64,000 nucleotides of DNA. It comes from Diphasiastrum complanatum. Taxonomy: Eukaryota > Streptophyta > Lycopodiopsida > Lycopodiales > Lycopodiaceae. A program made the translations under genes and the position numbers. Under the pieces are notes generated by a model that was not told the DNA's origin, ran no database searches, and saw only the letters and a list, made by a program, of their open reading frames with translations. Below are positions 21,424 through 32,622 of this stretch, one piece after another (position 1 is the stretch's first letter; each line of letters begins with the position of its first letter). Where the stretch lies: positions 28,230,340-28,294,339 of the forward strand of contig CM055111.1 in assembly GCA_029204225.1 (NCBI GenBank). Reading direction: 5' to 3'.

Positions 21424-22363
21424 GGCCTATTGAAGACTACATCAAAGTTGTGCAAGAGGTAAACTTCAGGATTTGCTATGCAAATAAGGTTAAGTCTTAC
21501 AATAATAATTTTACGAGTAGACAAGCTAAATGTGAGGAGCACAACTCATAAATAACTGATTTCTAGTCAGTGAATGGAATGCAATGCAGCTAGAAGTGCT
21601 ACAAACTTGTTTCGAATAATATAGTTTAGTTGAAATTTTCTTATTAGTGTTGCCACTTGGATCATGAATGCTTTGTGTTGCGCCATGAAACCTGTGCCAA
21701 ATTATGTGCATAAAGGATCCTGTGCTTATTCAAGATTCTATTAAAGTTGCATATAGGCCTCGTTGAAAATACTATTCGCTTCATGAACTAAATGAAGAAA
21801 TGATTATTGTCTACAAGACATCTTGTCTTTATGCTATGGTTCCCACTTTCATACTCCAACTTATGTTAGGTTTCCTTCTCACATCATCTAAATTTCAGCA
21901 GTTCCCTTGCACATCTCTAGTGGTTAGCTTACTCAAAAACCTCAAACAGCTCTACTTAGAAGTTAGTGATATAATATGCTATTTAAGCGTAGTTATAAAT
22001 AGTTGCTCATTGAAAAGATCACATGTTGTCCTCCATAGTTTTTGCAGAGTTAGATAAGAATGATATCTATACCCGCAATGGTTTCAGTTTCAGCTATTGA
22101 ATTGTTAACGTTCAGATCCTTTTTGCTTCTTGGTTTGGCTGCTTGTGATATACGTATTGTACATGATGAGATCCTACACTAGAGGCAAATGAACATGCTT
22201 CAAATCTTTTTCCCAAGTGATCACCAACACGTCTATATCTGACAATACATTTATTTCATTAATTTATGAGTGGTTGCATGCATTCGCAATGGATATCCTT
22301 TTGAATAGAAACTGTTGAAATATATAGAGAGGCATCTCTACAGTTCCCACTCCCCGAGGCAAC

Positions 22364-22397
<34 letters not shown>

Positions 22398-23030
22398 TTC
22401 AGGCTTCAGCATTCACCTTCGTCTAAGCGCTTACTGTGAAATCAGTTGACAGGAAACATTTTCATGTTCTGCTCAATCATGAGATGCCAAATCATTTGTA
22501 TCCAGGAAAGTTGTATCAAGAAGAGAAGGCCCCATGATTCCTGAAAATATTCTAATTATTAGACCGAATCCTACGTTTTACAATGAAGGGCCAACGTCAG
22601 GTAATGCCCAAACTAAGATAATTCTCCCGATCACTTTGTATTAGTTTTTTTTTTCCGCGTCGTCAACAGCAATGTATTTGTATACGTATTAATCTTCTGG
22701 CATATACTTGTCGTAGGCCAGCTATTGTTGATAGAGAGCTTTTTTTATAGCATATAAGGCAATCATTCGCTCATGTATGGCTCAGGATAAGACGCGCACA
22801 TGCATTAATGATTGTGCGCGTGGGTCCTTCGGTTGCCAGCTCCATATGATGCACCCTCGTAATGTTGTGTGCTCTGGTTTTTCTCGTGTTTTGGAGGCAT
22901 CTTCACTAGCACAATTTTTATCAAAATTTGTATTTGCAAGATCCAGCTATATTACTAAGACATTCTGGTGGAATCTACCATCACAGCTGGATTAGTAGCT
23001 GATTTTGCCAGAATCACCACCCTCGCACCC
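21424..23030. other. SDR 3' flank and intergenic DNA
   Basis: Probably SDR 3' UTR followed by intergenic DNA. A CT-rich run lies at 22364-22398. I see no confident polyadenylation site or second gene. Short open frames (for example 22777-22995) have no recognisable motif. Confidence 0.5.
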
Positions 23031-23590
23031 CAGCATTACGCAGGGGAAGGCCTCTATCCCTTGGGCCTTCCGTGCTGGTCAGGACCTGCCCTCGGGCTCC
23101 CGCCCTCGGGCAAGGCCCTCCCAGCATGGACCAGCATTACGCAGGGGAAGGCCTCTATCCCTCGGGCCTTCCGTGCTGGTCAGGGCCTGCCCTTGGGCTC
23201 CCGCCCTCGGGCAAGGCCCTCCCAGCACGGACCAGCATTACGCAGGGGAAGGCCTTTAACCCTCCGGTCTTCCGTGTTGGTCAGGGCCTGCCCTCGGGCA
23301 AGGCCCTCCCAGCACGGAAGGCCCTCGTGCAAGGCCCCCTCCCCCACATAAAGCAATCCCAGCACGGACCAGCATTACGCAGGGGAAGGCCTCTATCCCT
23401 CGGGCCTTCCGTGCTGGTCAGGGCCTGCCCTTGGGCTCCCGCCCTCGGGCAAGGCCCTCCCAGCACGGACCAGCACTACGCAAGGGAAGGCCTCTATCCC
23501 TCCGGTCTTCCGTGCTGGTCAGGGCCTGCCCTCGGGCAAGGCCCTCCCAGCACGGAAGGCCCTCGTGCAGGGCCTCCCCCCCCCCCCCCA
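23031..23590. repeat. GC-rich tandem array, 101-bp unit, five copies
   Basis: CAGCATTACGCAGGGGAAGG-type unit starts fall at 23031, 23132, 23233, 23370 and 23471. Spacing is 101, 101, 137 and 101. The third unit is a variant with an extra ACGGAAGGCCCTCGTGC segment, and the fifth ends with the same variant, so the order is long-long-variant then long-variant. Units hold inverted words (GGCCTTCCGTGCTGG with CCAGCACGGAAGGCC) and could fold strongly. Open frames occur in several frames only because stops are rare in the unit. A 14-C run ends it (about 23577-23590). Confidence 0.92.
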
Positions 23591-23773
23591 ACCACGTAAA
23601 GCAATGTCTAAAAATTTTCTTTGTATTTACAGGTCCTTAAAAAAAAACCACCCGCACAGGTACCTTTCATATCTCAAAGGCACCTAATTAAACCAGTTTT
23701 ACCATAAAGGTAATTCACACATATTTTTACCGCAAGAACAAAAAATTACATGCCATGAAAATTACAGGTTTGC

Positions 23774-24293
23774 TTCAACATCTGTCCCTTCCTGAAGTTC
23801 GCGTTTCTGACAGTCGATCAAGCTATACTTGATGCCATGGAAGGTGAGAAGGTTGTTCATATAATAGATCTGGAAGCTTGCGATGCTGTGCAATGGCTTG
23901 CTCTTCTTCAAGCTTTCAGCATCTGTCAGGGAGGTCCTCCGCACTTGAGACTCACTGTGGTAAGTGAGAGGAAGGACATGCTCGCGCAGATGGTCCTGAG
24001 GTGATCAAAGGAGGCAGAAAGACTGGATATTCCTTTTCAGTTTCATCCCGTACCTGTGAAGCTTGAAGCCTTGGAGCTGGACATGCTGGGAGTGAAGACT
24101 GGCGAGGCAGTTGGAGTGAGTTCAGTGATGCAGCATCATCCTCTTCTTATAGAGGAGGACTACGAAGGATGCGCTAAAAGCACTGAAAGAATGCCATCGT
24201 GGCAGACAGACGAAGCTAGTCTGTATAGAGCCGCTGCCGCTCTGGAACCTATTGACAGGGAAATAGAAGAGGATGAAGCCGCTGGCACTGGGT
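23774..24293 (+). pseudogene. GRAS-domain fragment, SCARECROW-LIKE 3-like, one in-frame stop
   Basis: In one frame it reads CPFLKFAFLTVDQAILDAMEG, VVHIID (the VHIID core, about 23852-23869), QWLALLQA, GGPPHLRLT, then TGA at 24002-24004, then SKEAERLDIPFQFHPV and VKTGEAVGVSSVMQ (leucine-repeat II region). The wording is closest to SCL3 among GRAS proteins. SCL3 is a nuclear regulator acting with DELLA proteins in gibberellin and root signalling. The N-terminus and the PFYRE and SAW motifs are absent. From about 24165 the frame leaves GRAS similarity and ends at TAA 24291-24293. It lies between a hairpin-rich array and a hairpin-flanked duplication, so a transposon-captured fragment is as likely as a decayed gene. 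The stop argues against function unless the fragment is intronic to something else. Confidence 0.8.
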
Positions 24294-24512
24294 AAAATGT
24301 TTAACCCAGTGCCTTACGTCGGGGAAGGCCCTTTGCCTTCCCGATTTAAGGCCCGGAAGCCTCGCGCGTTAGAGAGCGGCTGCCGCTCTGGAACCTATTG
24401 ACAGGGAAAGAAATAGAAGAGGATGAAGCCGTTGGCACTGGGTAAAAATTTTTACCCAGTGACTTACGTCGGGGAAGGCCCTAGCCCTAGGGCCTTCTCC
24501 TATACTAAATCA
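24226..24512. repeat. duplicated segment with palindromes after the GRAS fragment
   Basis: The block CTGCCGCTCTGGAACCTATT...GGCACTGGGTAAA (24233-24296) recurs at 24379-24447. Each copy is followed by an inverted arm (TTTAACCCAGTGCC, TTTTTACCCAGTGAC) that pairs with the GGCACTGGGTAAA before it, and then by CTTACGTCGGGGAAGGCCC. In the second copy GGGGAAGGCCCTAG is followed by CCCTAGGGCCTTCTCC, a near-perfect palindrome. The GGGGAAGGCC word also occurs in each unit of the 23031-23590 array. Confidence 0.85.
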
Positions 24513-25203
24513 TCGGCAGCCGGTCGACGACCCCTTTTTTGCCCGAGCGCCCCCCTTTTTTGCCCGAGCGCCTTGTCACTAGACAGCCAAAGAATGTCTC
24601 ATAATCAACTAAGAATGTTTCTCAGTGGGGCATATATGAAAAAAATGGTCCCCTTGTTCTCGTGTGTGTGTGTGTGTGCCCCCGGCGCACCATGTGGCAT
24701 CGGCGCCCCAACGACCAGGACCACGTGGCGCCGGCACCCACCACGGGGCGCCGGGAGCACGCAACACTGATCATCAGCCCACGTCCATGGCTCCCGAGAC
24801 CACGTGGGTGCATCGGGGGTGGCCATGTGGCAACGGACCCATGGGCGTCGACGTGGCTTCGGGAGCATGCGGCATCGGCACCATATGACGTTGGCACCCC
24901 AATGCCTGGTACCACATGGGAGCCGGCCCCGAGACCGTGTGATGCCGATGCCCGCAAAGGACATTTTCTCGGGCACCAGCGAGCACTGCCGGTTGTAGGG
25001 GAGCGTCGGCTGCAGGCCGATGAGCAAGGTAAGTACGGTGCTAGTGGGGGGCGTACAACCCCGTGGGCACAAGCATTAAATGCATGTGCTCATTCTATCC
25101 CCAGGGCCCAAGCAATGAATATCAACGGATTCACGAAATAAAGATACATGATTGAGATTCAACAAGCATAAAATGAAGTGCTGGGTGAGGTATAAGATGA
25201 ATA
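24513..25203. other. GC-rich non-coding stretch
   Basis: A short GT run (24663-24677), then about 300 bases rich in CACGTGG, GCATCGG and GGCACC words (24680-24960). This looks like a diverged minisatellite. Several frames are open over short spans in both directions, as expected for GC-rich sequence, and none has a recognisable motif. Confidence 0.6.
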
Positions 25204-25208
25204 CCAAG

Positions 25209-25862
25209 TGTGAAGGATTTCAGATCATTCAAGATCCAATCCATGTCCCTGAACTTTGGTTACAATAAGGAGCAAACCAACAATCCTGCCAATGTAGAAA
25301 AATCAGCATCTACATACAAAATGAGATGCAAACTCTAAGATATATTGATCAAACATGAACCAAAACATAAAATATATTTGTTGTCTATACAATTACAGTA
25401 CCCTACTATATTTCACACGTGTGAAACCAAACATAGCAAAATATGAGCATTCTACACACAAGATTGCAAGATAACACCAAGATAGTGCACCAATGAGTAG
25501 TAGAACCCAAAGAGAGCCATGTATAATGATGAAATGAGAGAGAGAAGAGAGAAGATGTGTCTCTCCACGAGTTACATCCTTTTATAGAGTGTCCAAACCC
25601 TATTTGGCCACTTGGCTTTCCCTCCAAAATGTAAACCCTACTATTTTTGGGTCTAGATTCAATGTACCCAAAGTTCAAATTTGAATCTCTCTCAAACTCG
25701 ACTACCAACTTTCCCACACTTTCAAAAAGTGTTTATTGAATGCATTTTAAACTAATATAACTTCAAAAAGTTTATCTCTAAGTCTAAAATGAGTTTTGGC
25801 CTCTTATTGACAATTTACCAAAATATGACTAAACTAGACTAAGCTAGTTGAAATCTCTCACA
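25209..25862 (-). repeat. copia C 3' LTR
   Basis: 654 bp with intact TG and CA ends. CCAAG precedes it and a polypurine tract complement (CTCCCTCTTC) follows it. Confidence 0.93.
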
Positions 25863-26600
25863 CTCCCTCTTCAACTAGTTTTGGCATAGTTTTGACAATA
25901 GAACTTTGATCCAACTTTAGAATGATCTCCATCCTAAGTATAGGTCTCCTTTCTAAGGTTCTAAAGTATCTTTCATAATTGATATAGAGAATAGTGTCCA
26001 AATTGGATGCTTCACTATTTCTTACATCAATTTTACACATCAAGATATAACTAGAACGTAAAGAACCAAATAGAATGTGAATGAAATGATTCCTCCATGC
26101 TTCAAACTTTGAACTCTCTGAAAAATTACAGCAACCAAACAATAATCACCCAACCTGCATCGATCCAAAAAGGACTGGATGGATGTCAGGTGGATTCCTG
26201 CGCGTGCTTTCCAAATGATATTGGAGCTCGAACCTGATCTGGAAGCCATTGTTCGAATGTTTAACAATAGCTTCGTAGATCGCAATAGTTCGCAAAAGAG
26301 TGCTTTGATTGCAAAGAGTGAGCGTAGAAAAGCATAAACTTCGCAGGTAGAAAGTGTAAAGAAGAAAAATGAAAAATAACTCTGATAAGCAGTAGCGGTG
26401 TGGAAGGGATGATGATGTGGCATGGTGACTTGACATCTGTCACTTCCATTTATGGAGGACGTGCATGGCTCATTGTTTGAAACTATAATTTGCCAGATCA
26501 ATTTTTAATGAAGGAAGACCGTTTGTGAAAAGAAAAAATAAATTAAGGAGAAACAATATCTGTGAGCGTACACACGTGTGAATAATGATGATCACGTGGC
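25863..26600. other. copia C / gypsy H junction region, unrecognised
   Basis: Interior sequence next to the copia C polypurine tract. The first 280 bases read like a copia 3' untranslated region. A change in style near 26145 may be the boundary with gypsy H or another insertion. No domain was recognised. Confidence 0.4.
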
Positions 26601-27099
26601 CATCATCTTTAATAGAGGGATATAAAAAGTAGGTCGAGAGATTCTCGAAAATATGCTAGAAATATTCGAGAAAGTTTCGTGAAACTTTCTCGAAGGATCT
26701 TAAAAAATGTTACAAAAACTCACTAAAATTTCTCGAAAATTTTAGCAACATACTAGAAAATTTCTCGAAAAACTGGAGATAATGCTAAAAAATTTTTAAA
26801 AAAATTCTAGAAAACGATTTACGAAAATTTGATTAACAATTTTAGTGTCGCGAAAAAAAAGAAGTTTGAAAAGTTCTTGAAAGTACTCTTAAAATGATAT
26901 TGAAAGATTGAGAGAAGTCAAGAAACATTCTCGAAAATTTCTTGAAAATTTCTAGAAAATTTCTTGAAAATTTCTAGAAAATTTCTAGAATGAAAAAAAT
27001 AAAAGAAATTTCGCGAAAAAATTTAGACAAGATAAAAGAAAATTTGCGATTATTTCCAAAAAAATACTAGAAAATAATAAGAATAAAAAAAAAATTTGG
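26600..27099. repeat. AT-rich tract of TTCTCGAAAATTTCTAG-like palindromic words
   Basis: Nearly 450 bases are built from variants of TTCTCGAAAATTTCTAGAAA, including the inverted pair GAAAGTTTCGTGAAACTTTC at 26671-26690. It lies directly after the pol stop of gypsy H in that element's orientation, where a 3' untranslated region would be. Confidence 0.65.
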
Positions 27100-27840
27100 T
27101 CAAAGGTAGTATTTCTTCAGTCTGGACCCGTTAATACGTGTCGGTAATAGTTTACCTTCAAGTGATTGAAGTTGCACAGAACCATTGTCAAACACCTCTA
27201 TGACTTTATACGGTCCAAGCCATCGCATATGGAGTTTTCCCGGGAACTTTTGATGGTGAATGTCATATATCAGCGCATAATCATCAGCTTTAAGATCACA
27301 TTTTTTTATATGACTGTCATATTTCTTCTTTCTTTGTTTCTGGATTTCCTCCGTTAGTTTTTGTGAAGTCTCTCGAGCTTCAGCTAGTTCTTAAATATTA
27401 GTCAACCTTTTGTTTATTAATTCTGCATCTGTTCATTGAGCTTGAATACGAAAGGTTTTCACCTCGAATTCAATTGGCAAGATAGGATGCATACCATATG
27501 TAAGAAAATATGGTGTCTGTTTCGTCGTGATTTTCTCTGTGTTGCGATAAGCCCAGAGAACTGATGGTAGTTTCTGATCTCAATCCGTTGCATGTGCAAT
27601 AGTAATTTTAGTCAAGATCTTACATAATATTTCATTAGCTCTTTCTGTCAACCCGTTTGCTTTTGGATTATACGGTGTAGTTTTTCTGTGTTTGATCAAG
27701 AAATAGGTTGTCAGCAACCGTATCATATCATTTAGAAAATGTGTTCCTCGGTCACTTACTAGTTCGAGTGGACAACCATATCTTGTGATTATACTTTTGA
27801 ATAAGGACTTCGCGACAGTTTTCGCATCGTTTCGTTAATA
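27100..27840 (-). pseudogene. gypsy H integrase C-terminal part
   Basis: Minus-strand frames give ITRYGCPLELVSDRGTHF, TPYNPKANGLTERANEIL, LPSVLWAYRNT, then MRWLGPYKVIEVFDNG and TRINGSRLKKYYL ending in TGA at 27102-27100. This is the second half of the catalytic core and the C-terminal domain. The zinc-finger N-terminus and the first catalytic Asp are missing, and it joins directly to a truncated reverse transcriptase near 27840. Confidence 0.8.
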
Positions 27841-28991
27841 AATATTTCAAGAAAAGTTCTCAAGAAGACAGCGAAAATTAACATCATAATTTGCTGAAAA
27901 GTCGCTGGAGCGTTACAAAGACCAGAGGGCATTTTGTTGTAGGCATAAGTGCCCCAATCCGTAGTGAATGTGGTCTTTGAACGATCCTCCTTTCGCACTC
28001 CAACCTAATTATATCCAAAAAAGTCGTCACAAAAATTGTAATACTCTTGACCAGCAACCTGATCTAGGATGGAATCAGTGAAAGGCAAAGGATGATGGTC
28101 CTTCCTTGTGGCAGCATTGAGTTTGCAAAAATCCTGGCATATCCGTATTTTGCCAGTCTTCTTCTTTGGGACAACAACAATGGGTGAAACCCATTTACTA
28201 CTTAAGACGGGATAGATTATACCTGCCTTAAGGTGATTTTTAAGTTCATCCTTAACCATGAGAGAGTACTTAGTACTATCTCTGTCGAATAGGTACAGCA
28301 TCTTCCTTAAGATCAATTCGGTGCTCTCCAAATTCTGCAGGTATACCCTTCAAATCGTCGAGCGACCAAGCAAAAACATCTTGATACTCCTTCATATTTC
28401 AGTGAATTCCACTAACTTTAATTCTCCAAGTGACTTCGAAACATGCACAAATCTGCCAGGTGCAAGTTCAATCAATTCAGTAGAATCTGGTAAAATGATA
28501 CCTTCTGTCATATTGGCCTTGGTATGGTCATGAATTTCACGCACGGTTGACTCCACAGATGTTTTCTTGTCGTCAACCTGGTTCTTGTTACCAAATTCGT
28601 GTTCAGATTCGTCACTCGAATCGTTAGACTCTTTTGAGTTCGTGTTTGCAACGTTAATTTCTTCATACAAAACATCCGCTTCAACGTCGCAGGCATCGAA
28701 GAATTCTTCGTCATCAGCATTCTCATAACATTCAAAGTACTGCACTTCAATATCAGATCCATTGGGAAAAATATTCAAGGCGTACGAAGATTCTTCCGAT
28801 GTAAAGTTGGTGTCGGACAAAGGAGTTTCACCTTCATATTTGTCACGACTCCAAGTTATGATTTGTTCTGCTGGCTTACCTCGGTTATTGGTCTCACCAG
28901 TCTGAAATCTCAACTCTCTGGATTTCCAATGTACACTTGCGTTTGATTGATAAAGCCAAGGTCGTCCAATCAGCACAGAATAGGATGACAA
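27840..28991 (-). pseudogene. gypsy H pol: linker and truncated reverse transcriptase
   Basis: From 28991 down: the post-protease linker (IGRPWLYQSNASVHW, then an acidic stretch), VHVSKSLGEL, then the reverse transcriptase with DELKNHLKAGIIYPVLSSKW, PIVVVPKKKTGKIRICQDF and MPSGLCNAPATFQQ. It stops at FLEIFIN, just where the (Y/F)xDD catalytic motif should appear. Several frameshifts. The catalytic site, the thumb, RNase H and the start of integrase are deleted. Confidence 0.82.
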
Positions 28992-29510
28992 ACCGAGTGG
29001 TTTGATAACAATGAAATTATTGTGAATGGCTTGGCTTGAATGTAGACAGTGACATCCTTCAGTTCTCCAACAGGTTTTCGTTGTGTCGAATTAGCTAACT
29101 TGATGTTTCGCTGTGTCGGTTGAATATCAGTTAGCCCCAGATCATGAGCTGTGTCTTCTGTTATTATATTTACACTGTAACCAGAGTCAATTGACACTTT
29201 CGATCAAGCATCCCGCAATGGTAATATCAATCTCAGGTGCACCGAGATCACCTAAATCGATCAACAAAACACCAGCATCTGGCAGAGAAACTTTTTTCTT
29301 CTTTTTGGACACAGAAAGGCCTTTCAGTTGCTTTCTGTAATAAGTGTTATCTGCCAACAGTTGTTCAAAAGTAATGTTCGGACGAAGGAATCCAATATCA
29401 GTCACGATGTCATATTCTTTCGTCTTCGATTTTGAGGTTGGTTTATCAATAACAGCACTAGACGATTTCGTCTTTGCGATTTCTTCATCCTCTTCCTCGA
29501 AAGTGACCAC
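28970..29510 (-). pseudogene. gypsy H aspartic protease
   Basis: Two overlapping minus-strand frames cover a retropepsin-like domain: SLPDAGVLLIDLGDLGAPEID, then IDSGYSVNIITEDTAHDLG with the D-S-G catalytic triad intact, then VYIQAKPFTI. A frameshift near 29190 separates the two parts. Confidence 0.78.
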
Positions 29511-29528
29511 CTTTTCTGCAACAGCTGT

Positions 29529-30143
29529 CTAAAGTTCAGCGTTGATGATTTCCTTTGCTTCTGCCAAAATATCTTTTGCAAATAACTTCGCAGCATTGCG
29601 GTCATAGTCAGGGTCATCTTTACGATCTTCCTTAGTCGTAGATTTGTTCGTTGTTTTGCTAGAGGATTTATTCTTCGAGGATTTTTTGCGCTTTGTCGAA
29701 GACTTTTTATCAGGTTTCGAGGAGCTTTTGCTTCTCGTTGTGACTTTGAATAATTTCTCCACGTCACTTGGCCAGGACTGATCTTCTGTCTTTGCCAGTT
29801 TTCCTTCAATAACGTCAATTCTCTGCACAACAGCATCAGTCGCAGCTTTCGCTTTCGTGTCTGCAACAGCTGGTGTTGCTACATACTGATATTTGGGTCG
29901 CGGCTTATGCGGTTGAGGGCAATCAGGATATTGTGGCCAGGCTCTCTGCAATTTGAACATAATGGTACATAACCAATCGGCTTTCGCGGTTGGAGGACAG
30001 TCAGGAGAAAAATGTCTCAGCTCTCCACAATTGTAGCAGTTGTCCGAAACTAGTTTAGTCGCAGTTTGAGACTTCGCTGGTCCAACAAATTTAGGAGGAT
30101 TATGCCTTCTTGGTGCGAACTTGGGTCTGTCATGCTGGGCTGA
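29529..30143 (-). pseudogene. gypsy H second zinc knuckle and lysine-rich gag tail
   Basis: Reads CYNCGELRHFSPDCPP (a CCHC knuckle, about 30000-30050) followed by a Ser/Lys-rich, strongly basic stretch (29640-29760), then EIINAEL and stop. It probably completes Gag after the frame break at 30146. The basic tail fits RNA binding. Confidence 0.7.
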
Positions 30144-30145
30144 TG

Positions 30146-31278
30146 CTACACATAGTTAGCAGTCGCATGATTTTGAAAAATAAAAGGTACCTCCTGGACA
30201 GGATCTTCAATGTATTTGACATTCACAGTAGTGCAGTCTTCCTTACTGTGTCCAGAAGTTTCACATTTCGTACACCACATTCCTGAGTTGGAAGAAGACG
30301 CTTTTGGTCTTTTATCTGCAACTTCGGAGATCTGCACTTTCAAGTCATTAAACTTTTTATTAAGGTCAGCCATATTACTCTTCCAAAGCTTTTCAACTTT
30401 AGAAGTTGATGACTTATCCTCGACAACTTTCGTGTCGTCCTTTCGTTTAATTTGTTGTTTATTCTTTCTCTCTCCTTTGTCAGCTTCTGATTCTGATGAA
30501 TCGCTGCTTTCAGATTCCGAGCTTGAAGAACTGGTACTTGAATCTGAATCTGAATCTTCATCGCTGTCACTAGAATCAGTCTTCGACTTGCGAGATTTCT
30601 TCGTCGATCGTCGCTTTCGTGCTAGTTTCGAGGTCTCAAAATTTTTGGCAATAGCTATTACTGCTGCTAAGGAGGTCATGTCCCCTTGTCTGCAATACCG
30701 ATCAATATTTGTGGTAATCCAACCAAAAACCATTCGATCTGCATATCTATGGGATATACACCGGTTAGTTTTCCTATGAGATTTTTAACCTTACGTGTAT
30801 ATTTGCGAAGGGATTCTTTACTCTTCTTCTAAGCATTGTTCAGACGTCCAAGAATTCTAGATTTGTAGCCAATCGCTCTAAACTGGTTCAGAAACGCATC
30901 TTTCAGCAAGTACCAGGTTCCTACACGGCCTGGTTCAACTTGACTGTACCATATGCGCGTCTGCTTTCTTAGCAGACCAGGGAAAATTCGTAGTTTGTCT
31001 ACGTCGGTTCCCTCGTTATTTGCATTAGCGATTGACTCGAATTGTGAGACATAGCTATCTGCATCATCGAAAGAAGTCCCTTTAAAATAATCGTATTTAA
31101 TTTTGGAGATAGAAGTGAAACGTGCAGCAGGACCCTCCATACCAAAGCTAATTAGGAGTTCAAGTAACTGGGCAGTGATTTCGTCTAGATTTCTTCGACT
31201 AGTATTCTCACTTTGTCTTCGTAAAGATTCCTCTCTAAGCTTATGATATCGTTCTAATCTAGATTCTCTATCTGACAT
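30146..31278 (-). pseudogene. gypsy H gag
   Basis: ATG at 31278-31276 (MSDRESRLERYHKL). The capsid part has YDYFKGTSFDDADSYVSQFE and RIFPGLLRKQTRIWYSQV, matching the Retrotrans_gag pattern. A stop near 30829 is followed in another frame by a Ser/Asp/Glu-rich low-complexity stretch and a knuckle CTKCETSGHSKEDC (about 30235-30275). It is broken by at least one stop and one frame change. Most of the rest is intact. Confidence 0.82.
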
Positions 31279-31327
31279 ACACTAGAGATGGAAATGGATT
31301 TGTCAGATTTCGTATGACTTTCCTAAA

Positions 31328-31347
31328 CTATCCCGGCAACGGCGCCA
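31328..31347 (-). promoter_or_regulatory. gypsy H primer-binding site (tRNA-Asp)
   Basis: The complement reads TGGCGCCGTTGCCGGGATAG, an almost exact match to the complement of the plant tRNA-Asp 3' end. It is five bases from the LTR end at 31353. Confidence 0.88.
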
Positions 31348-31352
31348 AAAAT

Positions 31353-32622
31353 TGGTATATGTCGTACTATACCAATAGAGTTAATATAGATTTTATAGTA
31401 AATAATGTCGTTCCCACAGAGGACAACGTTAGAAAGTTATGTTTCTGGTACAATTATGGCAAGTGGTTGTGAGTGTTATTTTGGTTGTCGACAAACATTA
31501 AAAAGGAACTAGTATTACTTGTGTTTGGGATGGGTAATGTTAATAAATTCAGAACAACAATCTGGCCTCTATCAAATTGGATGAAGCGCATTCTACAGAT
31601 GAGATGTTATCAGAGTAGTACAGCGGTACTACACTCTGGCTGATTAAAGAGTCAACAGAGAATCGATAATTGTTCGATGTATTCGCGACTGTGCAAATAA
31701 TTAACTAATCGCGTTTGCGAACTATTTGTTTCTAGATAGAAGTCCTCAACAACAAAAGTCCAACTTAATGGTTAAAGAACATGAAGAGTTTTAGAATACG
31801 TTAGAAACTTATGTCAATGCTGATCAGGAAGACAGATCAGAGACTTAATTCTTCAGACAGAGACTGTCATCTCATATGTATACATATAGCTTTATTCAAT
31901 GATCGTGCTAGACTGTACCAAAGATAGTCGTTATTCGAGGGCTGAAAAGAAAGTATTCGCGACAGACGAATAAGATGGTTTAAAGACAGTTTTTTAGATC
32001 ATGCTTTACGGAAACACAGCAAACAACTGTAATGCACTAGAGCATCTATCTGATCAGAGGGAAATTCATGAAATGCGTTAGAGATTGTTAGCAGACTCAA
32101 GATCACTCACACTCAACAGTGCGGAGAACAGAGATAAGAGAGAATAACTCACAGAACTCTATTCACTTCTTCAATCTCTTACATAAGCATAAACTCTTCT
32201 CTCTCGATGATCAAGACTGAAGTATGAGATCAATATATGTTCTACGGGGCAAACAAACACACCTCTAAAACAACAAATGCGTCGCTCCCGCGAAAGGGTC
32301 TAGTTAACGATTAGTCTGAAAATACGTTCACCTATACCATAGGAGATATACTTAACTATGAGTTAAAGTTACTCTAGTTTATCATGTCTTTTTGTATCTA
32401 GTCATTTCGTATGGACGACCTAGTAAAGGTTGTCCAAGACAATGTCTTTTCCTTTAAAAGGTCTTGCCCTTAATTACAAGGCAAGTACTTACGAGATATA
32501 TTCCCGAAAAATGACTTAGGCCTCTTCATGATTTATACTTAACCAGCTCATATCTTCATTTTTGAGTATATCATGCCATTTTTATGTTGATATTCAATAT
32601 TTAACATTTTCGTGGCATCACA
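31353..32622 (-). repeat. gypsy H 5' LTR
   Basis: On the minus strand it begins TGTGATGCCACG and ends in CATATACCA, about 1.27 kb. The 3' end is fixed by the primer-binding site. The 5' end is inferred from the TG terminus and from the break in the copia C gag-protease frame. No second copy is in the window. Confidence 0.65.

Larger units (their letters stand above)
27100..32622 (-). mobile_element. gypsy H: truncated Ty3/gypsy element (minus) inside copia C
   Basis: On the minus strand: LTR (32622-31353), tRNA-Asp primer-binding site (31347-31328), gag, protease, partial reverse transcriptase and integrase C-terminus ending at 27100. A matching left LTR is not seen, so the 3' end is lost. 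It sits where copia C's protease frame breaks (after IGSI). The AATTG after 32622 may be one half of its target duplication. Confidence 0.82.

Noticed and set aside
23031-23590. CRISPR-like array
   Set aside because: Plant nuclear DNA; unit of 101 bp without unique spacers; it is a tandem repeat.
22968-23640. Proline/glycine-rich proteins over the 101-bp array
   Set aside because: Open in several frames on both strands, following the repeat unit; no start context and no conserved domain.
24605-25141. Overlapping long frames in GC-rich DNA
   Set aside because: Open on both strands because of base composition; no motif.
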